Assembly (NCBI GenBank): GCA_021790215.1
Contig: JAJYIG010000005.1
Coordinates: 1-38,724 of the forward strand
DNA length: 38,724 nucleotides
Source: a bacterium
GTDB lineage: Bacteria > Patescibacteriota > Microgenomatia > UBA8517
Direction: 5' to 3'
The position numbers and the translations under genes were made by a program. Below the pieces are notes generated by a model. That model made no database searches and had not been told where the DNA came from. It saw nothing but the letters and a program-made list of their open reading frames with translations. Shown piece after piece: positions 7,172-15,176 of the stretch (positions within the stretch are counted from its first letter, which is position 1; each line of letters begins with the position of its first letter).

Positions 7172-8649
7172 AGAAGTATATAAAGTACATTCCGATAGTG
7201 CTAATTATTGTATTGGCGCTTTTCCTGAGGATCTACAAACCGGCAGAGTTGTTTAACTATGCTCATGATAACGATTTGGCTTCGTGGATCATCAAAGACA
7301 TTTTGGTTAATCATCACTTGAGGCTTATTGGTCAACAAACTTCGGTAACCGGAGTTTTTATTGGCGCACTATTCTACTATCTACAAATACCGTTTTATCT
7401 TTTGGGCCATATGGATCCTTTTTATGTTGTTTTTCTGACGGCTTTTCTTGGAACGTTCTGCGCGTATAGTTTTTATTTTGTACTTAGCCGAATTTTTAGT
7501 CGGAAGGTGGGCTTGGTTGGTGCCACAATATGCGCCTTCTCACAAATAATAGTACTTTCGGATAGGGAAGTGGTTCCCACAATGCCCGTACTGCTTTGGA
7601 CAGTCTGGTATTTCTATGATCTATATTTGATTTATAAAGGAAAACAAAGGCCGGGTTTTATTCTTTTTGGAGTACTTGTTGCTCTTGTCTGGCATCTTAA
7701 TATTGCCTTATATATTGTTACACCTTTAGCAGTTCTTTCCTGGGCTTTGTCCAGGAAAAGATTGCGGTGGAAATATTTCTTTCTTGGAATGGGGCTATTG
7801 GTTACTCTATCATCACCCTTAATTATTTTTGAAGCCAGACACAATTTTCAGCAAACAAGAGCGATAGTTGAGTCGTTGGCTACTAATAAGAATCTTATAG
7901 CCGGAACAGGAACTGGTTTGGCAAAACTTGACAGGGTGATGCAACTTGTTTATAAGAATACATCGTATATTTTTTTCCCTTCCATTTCTCAGATTCCTGT
8001 TAGGGCAGCATTATTCTTACTGATTGGAACATTTTTGCTTTTGCTTCTTACCAAGAAGATCCCTAAAGGAATAGCTCTTATGATGTTGTTATGGCAGATA
8101 CTATACATTGGATTTTTTACCGCCAACTCACTAAATTTATCCGAATATTATTTGAACGGAATGAATGTTATTTGGATAGCTATTCCCGCCATCGCAATTG
8201 GTTACCTTTTGGATAAGAAATACTTACAAATTGTTGCCGGCTTGGTGATATGTACTTATTCTCTTTGGAATATTCATCTGGTATTAGATATGCAGGGAAA
8301 CCAAATGGGTTATGTTCAAAGAAAAGCGATAGTTGAGTTTATAAAAGATGATGCGCAGAAGCACGGGTATCCCTGTATTGCAATTTCTTATATCACAAAC
8401 CCAGGATATGAGCTTGGATACAGATATTTTTTCTATTTAGATAATATGCATGTAAACGATCCTGAAAGCGGGAGCCCTGTTTATACAATACTTTTCCCGC
8501 TTTCTTTGGTAAATAGCTTTGACAAACGGTTCGGAGTTTTGGGATTGATACTTCCGGACTACAAAAAATATAATCAAAAAGATGTAGATAAAAGCTGCCA
8601 GGGAGAAAATGCAAATCTGACGGATCCGATGTTTGGTTATACGGAATAA
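7168..8649 (+). CDS. GT-C glycosyltransferase, GT39/PMT (ArnT-like)
   Basis: This polytopic protein of 493 residues has a first membrane helix at about 6-21, then an exported loop with YAHDNDLASW whose acidic residues (D34, D36) sit where PMT/ArnT enzymes carry their catalytic Asp-Glu. Many further helices follow and a soluble tail of about 100 residues ends the protein (from about IVEFIKDDAQKHG). Such enzymes transfer a sugar from a polyprenyl-phosphate donor on the outer membrane face. The DND triad differs from the DE of most paralogues here, so it is a distinct subgroup. The ORF track starts at TTG 7141; ATG 7168 is preferred because it overlaps the previous stop as ATGA. Confidence 0.78.
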   Translation: MKKYIKYIPIVLIIVLALFLRIYKPAELFNYAHDNDLASWIIKDILVNHHLRLIGQQTSVTGVFIGALFYYLQIPFYLLGHMDPFYVVFLTAFLGTFCAYSFYFVLSRIFSRKVGLVGATICAFSQIIVLSDREVVPTMPVLLWTVWYFYDLYLIYKGKQRPGFILFGVLVALVWHLNIALYIVTPLAVLSWALSRKRLRWKYFFLGMGLLVTLSSPLIIFEARHNFQQTRAIVESLATNKNLIAGTGTGLAKLDRVMQLVYKNTSYIFFPSISQIPVRAALFLLIGTFLLLLLTKKIPKGIALMMLLWQILYIGFFTANSLNLSEYYLNGMNVIWIAIPAIAIGYLLDKKYLQIVAGLVICTYSLWNIHLVLDMQGNQMGYVQRKAIVEFIKDDAQKHGYPCIAISYITNPGYELGYRYFFYLDNMHVNDPESGSPVYTILFPLSLVNSFDKRFGVLGLILPDYKKYNQKDVDKSCQGENANLTDPMFGYTE

Positions 8650-8662
8650 AATTAATTCTTTG

Positions 8663-8671
8663 TGCTAAAAT
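8663..8671 (+). promoter_or_regulatory. Extended -10 promoter giving a leaderless mRNA at 8678
   Basis: TGCTAAAAT matches TGnTAnAAT. A 6-nt discriminator, TTAAGA, leads straight to the GTG at 8678. There is no Shine-Dalgarno, which fits a leaderless transcript and supports the GTG start. Confidence 0.75.
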
Positions 8672-8677
8672 TTAAGA

Positions 8678-10186
8678 GTGAATAGATTCCTCAAAAATAA
8701 TTGGATTTATATTCTGGCGGCGGTTCTTATTTTGATTCTTTTTTCTCTGCGTTTTTACCATTTAACAATTCTTCCTGTTTTTGCCGATGAGGCAATTTAT
8801 ATCCGCTGGGCGCAGGTAATGAAGGCTGAAGAAACTCTTAGATTTTTGCCGCTTTCTGACGGTAAGGAACCACTCTTTATGTGGGCAGCTATGGCATTTT
8901 TAAAATTTATACACGATCCTTTGATGGCAGCGAGGATGCTGTCTGTTTTTTGCGGATTTGGAACAATGGTGGGGGTTTCCTTGTTGTCTTTTTTTCTTTT
9001 TAAACACAAGAAAGTCGCTCTTGTGGCAGGACTAATTTATGCAATTTCTCCCTTTTCATTTTTCTTTGATCGGATGGCACTAGTTGATGCGATGCTGGCA
9101 ACGTTCGCTGTTTGGACATTTATTTTTGCCTACCTTTCTTTTACCCAGGAAAGGATGGATTATGCAATGATCGCAGGGTTTATGCTCGGGGGAGCATGGC
9201 TCACAAAATCCCCCGCGCTTTTCTTTGCAATTATGCTTCCGACTCTTTGGCTATTTATTAAGTCGCCAAAAAGACTTATCAAAATAATTCCTCTGACCCT
9301 TGTTATTCTAATAATTGGCTACGGAATGTTTAATATTTTGCGGCTTGGACCCAATTTTGAACTTATTGCCAGTAGAAATTTAGATTATGTTTATCCGATA
9401 AATCATTTCCTGGTTAGTCCTCTGGATCCACTCAAACCTTTCCTTCTTCAATCGTGGCAATGGTTAGTGATGATGGGACCATGGTCCTTAATAGTTCTCG
9501 GGTTAATCGGTTATTTAATTAATTGGAAGAAAAATTGGAAACAAATGATTATTTTGACAATCTGGTTCTTGGGACCCATTGTGGTTGAATCTGAATTTGC
9601 CAAAGTTTTAACTGCCCGATATATCCTTTTTACAATTCCATTTTTGATCGTCATTGCTTCTTCGGCATTCCTGGAAGAAAGGAAAACTTTGGTTAAGATT
9701 TTAGCCGTGATATTGGTATTTTTTATCGCCCAATCATTAATTTTTGACCATTGGCTTTTGGTAAATCCTGCAAAAGCAAATTTGCCAAGGAGTGAGAGAT
9801 CTGGGTATCTGGAGGAATGGACGGCGGGTTATGGAATAAGAGAAGCATCCATATTTCTTCGTAATGAGCAAGCTGCCCATCCAAACGAAAAAATTGTAGT
9901 AGGAACAGAGGGATATTTTGGGACACTTCCTGACGGACTTGAGATGTATTTGAACGACGTTCCTAAAATTACAGTTATCGGGGTTGGTTTGGGAATCAAT
10001 AAAATGCCACAGAGTTTGGCTGATGCTGCTAAATCTGGAGATTCCACATACCTTCTTATTAATCAGTCAAGACTGGTTGCTAACCCTGCAAGTATCGGTT
10101 TTACAGTACTCTCGTCCTATCCAAAGGCATACAGGCCGGATGGTACCAGAGACAGCTTATTACTTCTTAAGGTGAAGCCTTTCTAG
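8678..10186 (+). CDS. GT-C glycosyltransferase, GT39/PMT_2 (phospholipid carrier-dependent)
   Basis: This 502-residue polytopic protein has a membrane helix at about 9-24 followed by VFADEAIYIRW, the catalytic Asp-Glu (D37, E38) of the exported first loop. KEPLFMW and RMALVDAMLATF follow, as in bona fide PMT_2 proteins, and a C-terminal soluble region begins around residue 365. It should act outside the membrane using a polyprenyl-phosphate sugar. The GTG start is supported by the promoter placed 6 nt before it. The gene is single, flanked by gaps of 28 and 37 nt, and so has its own transcript. It is closer to ordinary PMT_2 proteins than to the tandem array at 20873-33552. Confidence 0.82.
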   Translation: MNRFLKNNWIYILAAVLILILFSLRFYHLTILPVFADEAIYIRWAQVMKAEETLRFLPLSDGKEPLFMWAAMAFLKFIHDPLMAARMLSVFCGFGTMVGVSLLSFFLFKHKKVALVAGLIYAISPFSFFFDRMALVDAMLATFAVWTFIFAYLSFTQERMDYAMIAGFMLGGAWLTKSPALFFAIMLPTLWLFIKSPKRLIKIIPLTLVILIIGYGMFNILRLGPNFELIASRNLDYVYPINHFLVSPLDPLKPFLLQSWQWLVMMGPWSLIVLGLIGYLINWKKNWKQMIILTIWFLGPIVVESEFAKVLTARYILFTIPFLIVIASSAFLEERKTLVKILAVILVFFIAQSLIFDHWLLVNPAKANLPRSERSGYLEEWTAGYGIREASIFLRNEQAAHPNEKIVVGTEGYFGTLPDGLEMYLNDVPKITVIGVGLGINKMPQSLADAAKSGDSTYLLINQSRLVANPASIGFTVLSSYPKAYRPDGTRDSLLLLKVKPF

Positions 10187-10208
10187 GTTAAATTATTGGC
10201 TCCAGGCA

Positions 10209-10217
10209 TGTTACAAT
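10209..10217 (+). promoter_or_regulatory. Extended -10 promoter giving a leaderless mRNA for the flippase operon
   Basis: TGTTACAAT matches TGnTAnAAT, followed by the 6-nt discriminator TGAAGC and GTG at 10224. It heads the flippase and the GDG-WH gene coupled to it, and possibly the genes beyond. Confidence 0.72.
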
Positions 10218-10223
10218 TGAAGC

Positions 10224-11720
10224 GTGGAAGAAGACAATTTGATGAGTCATGTTGATCCGACAGCCGAGATCAACCTCGAAACCGTCAAGAGTAGGACCGT
10301 AAAGGGGATTGTTGCTCTGACACAACAATATTTTGGTGTTTATATAATTACCATAGTTGCCTATTTCTTTTTAGGCAAATTTCTAAACCCTGTTCTTTTC
10401 GGGATCTTTGGTGTCGTTTCAGCAATTATTAATTTTCTGGTTTACTTTTCTGATATAGGTTTAGCTGCCTCTCTGATTCAAAAAAAGGAAAAGATTACTC
10501 AAGAAGATTTAAAAACAACCTTCACAGTTCAGCAAATTCTTGTGATTACGTTGGTTGTAACAGTTGTGGCGGCGACATCACTTATAAAACGATTTTATAA
10601 TCTTGACCAAAGCTCCGTCTATTTACTTTATGCACTTTGTTTTTCGTTTATGATGTCTTCCTTAAAGTCTATTCCTTCCGTGATTTTGGAACGACATCTG
10701 AAATTTGAAGTAATCGCTCTTTCGGCGATTATAGAAACACTGGTTTACAATTTGGTCTTGGTTTTTCTGGCATGGAAAGGATTTGGAATTACCAGTTTTA
10801 CCATTTCTGTAATAGCTAGAGGCATTATCGGAGTAACTGTTTTATACCTGTTTCAGCCATGGAGACCTGCCTTGCAGATATCCCTAAAGTCCCTCAAGAA
10901 ACTTCTTGTTTTTGGAATCCCATATCAGATAAATACATTCATAGCTGTTATTAAAGATGATGGCTTAACACTAATTTTAGGTAGGGTAATCGGATTGGGG
11001 CCTCTTGGAATACTTTCCTGGGCTCAAGGCTGGATTCAAATGCCGCTACGTGTAGTTCTTGATAATGTAACTAGAGTTACTTTCCCGGCGTTTTCCAGGA
11101 TGCAGGATGATGCTAAAAATCTGGAGAGAAGTGTAACGAGGTCAATTTTCTTTATAACCCTTTTGGTTTTCCCGACTGTTACGGGAATTGTGATTCTGGC
11201 TCCGATCGTTTTTCAGTCGATTCCGAAGTTTGGGCAATGGATGCCTGCTGTCATTCCGCTTGCTTTTTTGGCAGTGAATGTCTTATTTGCCGCCGTTACG
11301 ACCCAACTTACCAATCTTCTTAATGCTATCGGAAAGATTAAAATAACTTCAGGACTTATGGTTATGTGGACAGCATTAACATGGGTTTTTGTGCCGTATC
11401 TCGGGTCAAAATATGGGGTTAATGGGGCATCTATCGGTTATGCCATTGTTGGAGCGTCGTCGATTGTCGCGATCTTAATTGCAAGGAAATATGTTAATTT
11501 TTCTTTGACGGAAAGTACTTTAAAGCCACTTTTTGCCTCATTTATTATGGCGGCCGTTTTACTAACTTTAAGAAACTTCTTACCGGTCAACCTTTATTCA
11601 GTTCTCATATTGACAGTTGTCGGTGCGGTTGCGTATTTTGCTTCAATTTTTGTTTTTGTCGGCATGACGATTGTTGAAGATATTAGAAAAGTTGGCGGAA
11701 TAATAATCCACAGAAAATGA
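10224..11720 (+). CDS. Wzx-type lipid-linked oligosaccharide flippase (MOP superfamily)
   Basis: This 498-residue integral membrane protein has about 12 to 14 hydrophobic segments. A short acidic N-terminal tail is followed by GIVALTQQYFGVYIITIVAYFF, then NPVLFGIFGVVSAIINFLVYFSDIGLAASLIQ, a signature of polysaccharide-export flippases (Polysacc_synt family, WzxC-like). It should move undecaprenyl-linked glycan units from the inner to the outer membrane leaflet. It is the only exporter in the window and so the probable link between the soluble GTs and the GT-C enzymes. The GTG start follows the extended -10 by 6 nt; ATG 10242 is an alternative without an SD. Its stop overlaps the next gene (ATGA). 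Confidence 0.87.
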   Translation: MEEDNLMSHVDPTAEINLETVKSRTVKGIVALTQQYFGVYIITIVAYFFLGKFLNPVLFGIFGVVSAIINFLVYFSDIGLAASLIQKKEKITQEDLKTTFTVQQILVITLVVTVVAATSLIKRFYNLDQSSVYLLYALCFSFMMSSLKSIPSVILERHLKFEVIALSAIIETLVYNLVLVFLAWKGFGITSFTISVIARGIIGVTVLYLFQPWRPALQISLKSLKKLLVFGIPYQINTFIAVIKDDGLTLILGRVIGLGPLGILSWAQGWIQMPLRVVLDNVTRVTFPAFSRMQDDAKNLERSVTRSIFFITLLVFPTVTGIVILAPIVFQSIPKFGQWMPAVIPLAFLAVNVLFAAVTTQLTNLLNAIGKIKITSGLMVMWTALTWVFVPYLGSKYGVNGASIGYAIVGASSIVAILIARKYVNFSLTESTLKPLFASFIMAAVLLTLRNFLPVNLYSVLILTVVGAVAYFASIFVFVGMTIVEDIRKVGGIIIHRK

Positions 11721-13405
11721 GATCTAATTGGGGAAAATGGCCTCTGATAATAATTGGAATGGTTTTGTGGTCCCTGACGATGGTCAGAAGCGGACTGACT
11801 TATTCTTACGGACTCGGATTCTGGGGGGCTAATGGGCATGATGGAGTTTGGCATATTGCCTTGATTAATAGTTTGTCTAAAGGCAACTTTCAAATGCCGG
11901 TATTTTCTGGCTGGAATATTCAGAATTATCATATCGGATTTGATCTTCTTTTATCGTGGATTGTGAGGTTTATTAAAATTTCGCCTTCTCTATTGTATTT
12001 TCAGATAGTTCCTCCAATTTTGGCGACTCTGATAGGACTCCTTACATATAAATTTGTCTATTTGTGGAGAAAGTCAAAAGAGGAATCTTTACTGGCTACC
12101 TTTTTTGTTTATTTCGGTGGAAGTTTTGGATGGCTAGTTTCATTGATTAGAGGACAAGGAATTGGAGGAGAAAGTATGTTCTGGTCACAGCAATCGATAT
12201 CTACTCTTATTAATCCCCCGTTTGCACTCTCTTTAATAACAGTTCTCTTGGGACTTATCTTTCTGCAAAAATATTTAGAAAAAAAATCCCTAATGAATTT
12301 CAGTTTGATGATTCTATTTTTCGGAGTCTCAATTTTCATTAAAGTATATGCCGGACTTTTGGTTATGTCGTCACTGGTGGCGGTATCTATTTGGCAAATT
12401 ATCAAAAAGAGAGATTTTTCACTTTTGGGGATAACGTTGATATCTGCAGCAGTCTCGGTTTTGTTATTTGTTCCTTTTAATAAATCTTCCGCCAGTTTAA
12501 TTTCTTTTAGCCCATTCTGGTTTTTGGAATCAATGATGTCATCGCCCGACAGATTTAATTGGCAAAAGATGTATTCCGCAATGACGACATACAAAATGGG
12601 TCATGTTTGGGTTAAAGCTTTCCTGGCTTACAGTGTGGCATTTACTATTTTTATAGTCGGAAATTTTGGTACCAGGATTATTGGTTTAAGGTCACTACTT
12701 AGGAAACCCAAGGAATTATTCTCAACCGGACCCATAGAAATATTTATTGCCATATTAATTTTGGCAGGGGTAGTAGTCCCCATGCTTTTTACACAGAAAG
12801 GCACCCCCTGGAATACAATCCAATTTTTTTATTACTCTCTTGTATTTGGAGGCATTGTAGCAGGAATAGAAGTGTGGAAATTTTTAAAGAAAAAATCGTT
12901 ATTTAAACAAAGTTTGATAGTTTCCTTTTTTATTCTGTTTACCGTTCCAACAACAATTGCATCGATGGACAATTATTTTCCGGTAAAACCTCAATCTATT
13001 CTTCCACAGGGTGAGATGGAGGCGTTGAGGTTTTTGTCCGAAGAACCAGACGGAGTTGTACTTACATATCCTTACGATGCCTATAAAGCCTCGAAAGCTA
13101 TTCCGCCAAGACCTCTTTATTTATATACATCGACTGCTTACGTCTCTGCATTTTCAGGCCAGCAGATTTTCTTAGAGGATCAAATAAATCTAGATATTAT
13201 GCAATATCCCTGGGAGAAAAGAGAAATATCCATTGAAGATTTTCTGAATACGTTAGATATCGGGAGGGCCAGGAATTTTCTAAAGGAAAATAACATTAGG
13301 TATATCTATTGGTTGAAAGATCAACATGCGAATGTGGAAAATAAAAAGCTTGGCTTGACGCAAATATTCCAGAATAGTAGTGTTACAATTTATGAAGTAA
13401 ATTGA
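11717..13405 (+). CDS. GDG-WH polytopic membrane protein, GT-C-like (shorter paralogue)
   Basis: This 562-residue membrane protein is the first of three paralogues (with 16861 and 18866). The shared exported loop reads GFWGANGHDGVWHIAL (34-49) followed by NYHIGFDLL. Later come GGESMFWSQQ with NPP, and QKGTPWNTIQFFYY. The end is a soluble domain containing EMEALRFLSEEPDGVVL and TAYVSAFSGQQ. It begins about 95 residues closer to the GDG motif than its paralogues, so it lacks their N-terminal helices. The topology suggests a GT-C enzyme, but I do not recognise a named family and the activity is inferred. Coupling to the flippase (ATGA) implies a role in the same pathway. Confidence 0.65.
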   Translation: MRSNWGKWPLIIIGMVLWSLTMVRSGLTYSYGLGFWGANGHDGVWHIALINSLSKGNFQMPVFSGWNIQNYHIGFDLLLSWIVRFIKISPSLLYFQIVPPILATLIGLLTYKFVYLWRKSKEESLLATFFVYFGGSFGWLVSLIRGQGIGGESMFWSQQSISTLINPPFALSLITVLLGLIFLQKYLEKKSLMNFSLMILFFGVSIFIKVYAGLLVMSSLVAVSIWQIIKKRDFSLLGITLISAAVSVLLFVPFNKSSASLISFSPFWFLESMMSSPDRFNWQKMYSAMTTYKMGHVWVKAFLAYSVAFTIFIVGNFGTRIIGLRSLLRKPKELFSTGPIEIFIAILILAGVVVPMLFTQKGTPWNTIQFFYYSLVFGGIVAGIEVWKFLKKKSLFKQSLIVSFFILFTVPTTIASMDNYFPVKPQSILPQGEMEALRFLSEEPDGVVLTYPYDAYKASKAIPPRPLYLYTSTAYVSAFSGQQIFLEDQINLDIMQYPWEKREISIEDFLNTLDIGRARNFLKENNIRYIYWLKDQHANVENKKLGLTQIFQNSSVTIYEVN

Positions 13406-13421
13406 AAGCCCAATCTTTAGA

Positions 13422-13427
13422 GTAAAT
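13422..13427 (+). promoter_or_regulatory. Weak candidate -10 before the PTPS-related gene
   Basis: GTAAAT followed by TAAAGT and ATG 13434 keeps the 6-nt spacing and the AAG at discriminator positions 3-5 seen at the three stronger sites. It lacks the TG extension and a good hexamer. The 28-nt gap makes a promoter possible. Confidence 0.25.
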
Positions 13428-13433
13428 TAAAGT

Positions 13434-15176
13434 ATGACTAAAAATAAAAATGGTTCTACAAAGGCAAAAGTTTCGTTGAAGGAAAAGCTATCACTTTTTT
13501 CAAGAAAGAAAATATTTTGGGTAATTCTGATTACACTTCTGACTATTCCTACATTCTCAAGCATAATTAGGGCCGGCTTTTTCCCAATGCAGGATGACCT
13601 TCAGGCCTTTCGTATTTATGAGATGAATAAATGTATTCAGGATTTTCAGATTCCTTGTCGTTGGGTTCCGGATGCAGGTTATCAGTATGGCTACCCTCAG
13701 TTTAATTATTATCCTCCAAGTGTTTATTACGTTGGAGAAGCGTTGCACCTAGTTGGTTTTCAATATATTGATTCCGTAAAGATTCTATTTGCTGCAGGTT
13801 TTGTTCTCTCGGCTCTGGCAATGTTTCTTTTGGTCAGTGATTTATTGGGAAATTTATCGGGGTTCGTTTCGGCTCTTACCTATGCATATGTGCCGTATAA
13901 AGCAGTTGAGGTCTATGTTAGGGGGGACATGAGTGAGCTTTGGTCTATGGTATTCTATCCATTGGTTTTTTGGGCTGTTTATAAAATTATCAAAACTTCA
14001 AAGTGGAAGTATGCCGCTCTTTTGGGGATATCATTAGCCCTTCTTTTAATGACTCATCTTCTGATGTCTATGATATTTTCTCTTTCTGCGGCGGTTTGGA
14101 CGGTATATTGGCTTATTAAGGAAAAGAAATTCAATATAAAAGAAATATCTAGAGTTGCAGGAGGGGTTATTCTGGGGTTTGGCTTTGCAGCGTTTTATGT
14201 TTTGCCTGTTATCTTTGAAAGGCAATATGCTCATACGGAGACTCTTACCGAGGGATATTTTGGCTACCAACAGCATTTTGTGAATATCTTCAGGCTATTT
14301 TTTTACACCGATTGGGGATATGGGTCTTCAGGTTTCCCAAATGAAAAACTGAATCTTTCAACAGGTATTGTTCAATGGATATTTGGGGCAATTACGGTTG
14401 GAATTGCCGGCTTCTGCGTTTTACTCAAAAAGAAGAAAGATAATCTTTATCTTGTTTTAATCTTAGGAATACTTGAAATTTTTACTCTCTTTATGATTCA
14501 TGTCAAATCAAGTTTCATCTGGAGTGCCATACCAATCTTATCTTGGCTGCAATTTCCCTGGAGATTTTTAACCGTAAGTGTCTTTCTTTTATCTGTCCTG
14601 GCAGGGTTTGGAATTTATCTTGTTCCCAAATTTAAAATTTGGGTAGGAATTTTGGTAATTCTGGCGGCATTTGCTATCAACGCTCGTTATTTTGTCCCTA
14701 AGAGTTGGATAGATATTAATGATGCCGAGAAGTTCTCAGGAGTGTCATGGCAGAAAGAACTGACTATTAGTATCTTTGATTACCTGCCGATTTATGCAAA
14801 GTTACCCCCTATAGCTCCGGCACCGGCTACGCCTGAAGTTTTGAAAGGAACCGCAACATTTTCGAATTACACAAAAGGTAGCGATTTCCAAGGAGGAAAT
14901 ATTAATACTGGTGCAAATGGAGCTTTAATTCGCCTTCCCTTATTTGATTTTCCCGGAATGATTACAAAGATCGATGGGCGTGTGGTTCCCCACGTAAACA
15001 ATAACTGCGTAGGAGAAGAATTCTGTTTGGGTCTTATTACTTTTAATGTTCCGGCTGGGGAGCATAAAATTGAGGTAAAATTAACCGGTACTCCGATAAG
15101 GAGGGTTGGAAACTATCTATCGGTGATCTCGATTGCAACAATCGCGGGAATCTTGATTTTTAGAAAAAAGAAATGA
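13434..15176 (+). CDS. PTPS-related membrane protein with YfhO-like C-terminal domain
   Basis: This 580-residue protein has a basic N-terminus, a first helix at about 28-45, then an exported loop with GFFPMQDDLQAFRIYEM (49-64), CRWVPDAGYQYGYPQFNYYPP (75-95) and YVRGDMSELW. That matches the membrane family misnamed 6-pyruvoyl-tetrahydropterin synthase-related (PF10131), which is GT-C-like in architecture. The C-terminus is a soluble beta-rich domain with FPGMITKIDGRVV and VPAGEHKIEV, as in YfhO-type proteins, before a last helix at about 563-576. Cysteines 67/75 and 525/531 occur only in this paralogue's exported parts. Enzyme activity is not established for the family. Its stop overlaps the next gene, its tandem paralogue. 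Confidence 0.72.
   Translation: MTKNKNGSTKAKVSLKEKLSLFSRKKIFWVILITLLTIPTFSSIIRAGFFPMQDDLQAFRIYEMNKCIQDFQIPCRWVPDAGYQYGYPQFNYYPPSVYYVGEALHLVGFQYIDSVKILFAAGFVLSALAMFLLVSDLLGNLSGFVSALTYAYVPYKAVEVYVRGDMSELWSMVFYPLVFWAVYKIIKTSKWKYAALLGISLALLLMTHLLMSMIFSLSAAVWTVYWLIKEKKFNIKEISRVAGGVILGFGFAAFYVLPVIFERQYAHTETLTEGYFGYQQHFVNIFRLFFYTDWGYGSSGFPNEKLNLSTGIVQWIFGAITVGIAGFCVLLKKKKDNLYLVLILGILEIFTLFMIHVKSSFIWSAIPILSWLQFPWRFLTVSVFLLSVLAGFGIYLVPKFKIWVGILVILAAFAINARYFVPKSWIDINDAEKFSGVSWQKELTISIFDYLPIYAKLPPIAPAPATPEVLKGTATFSNYTKGSDFQGGNINTGANGALIRLPLFDFPGMITKIDGRVVPHVNNNCVGEEFCLGLITFNVPAGEHKIEVKLTGTPIRRVGNYLSVISIATIAGILIFRKKK

Noticed and set aside
12109-12594. 161-residue reverse-strand ORF
   Set aside because: It lies entirely antisense to the 11717 gene, has no recognisable domain, and AT-rich coding DNA for membrane proteins often leaves long antisense frames.
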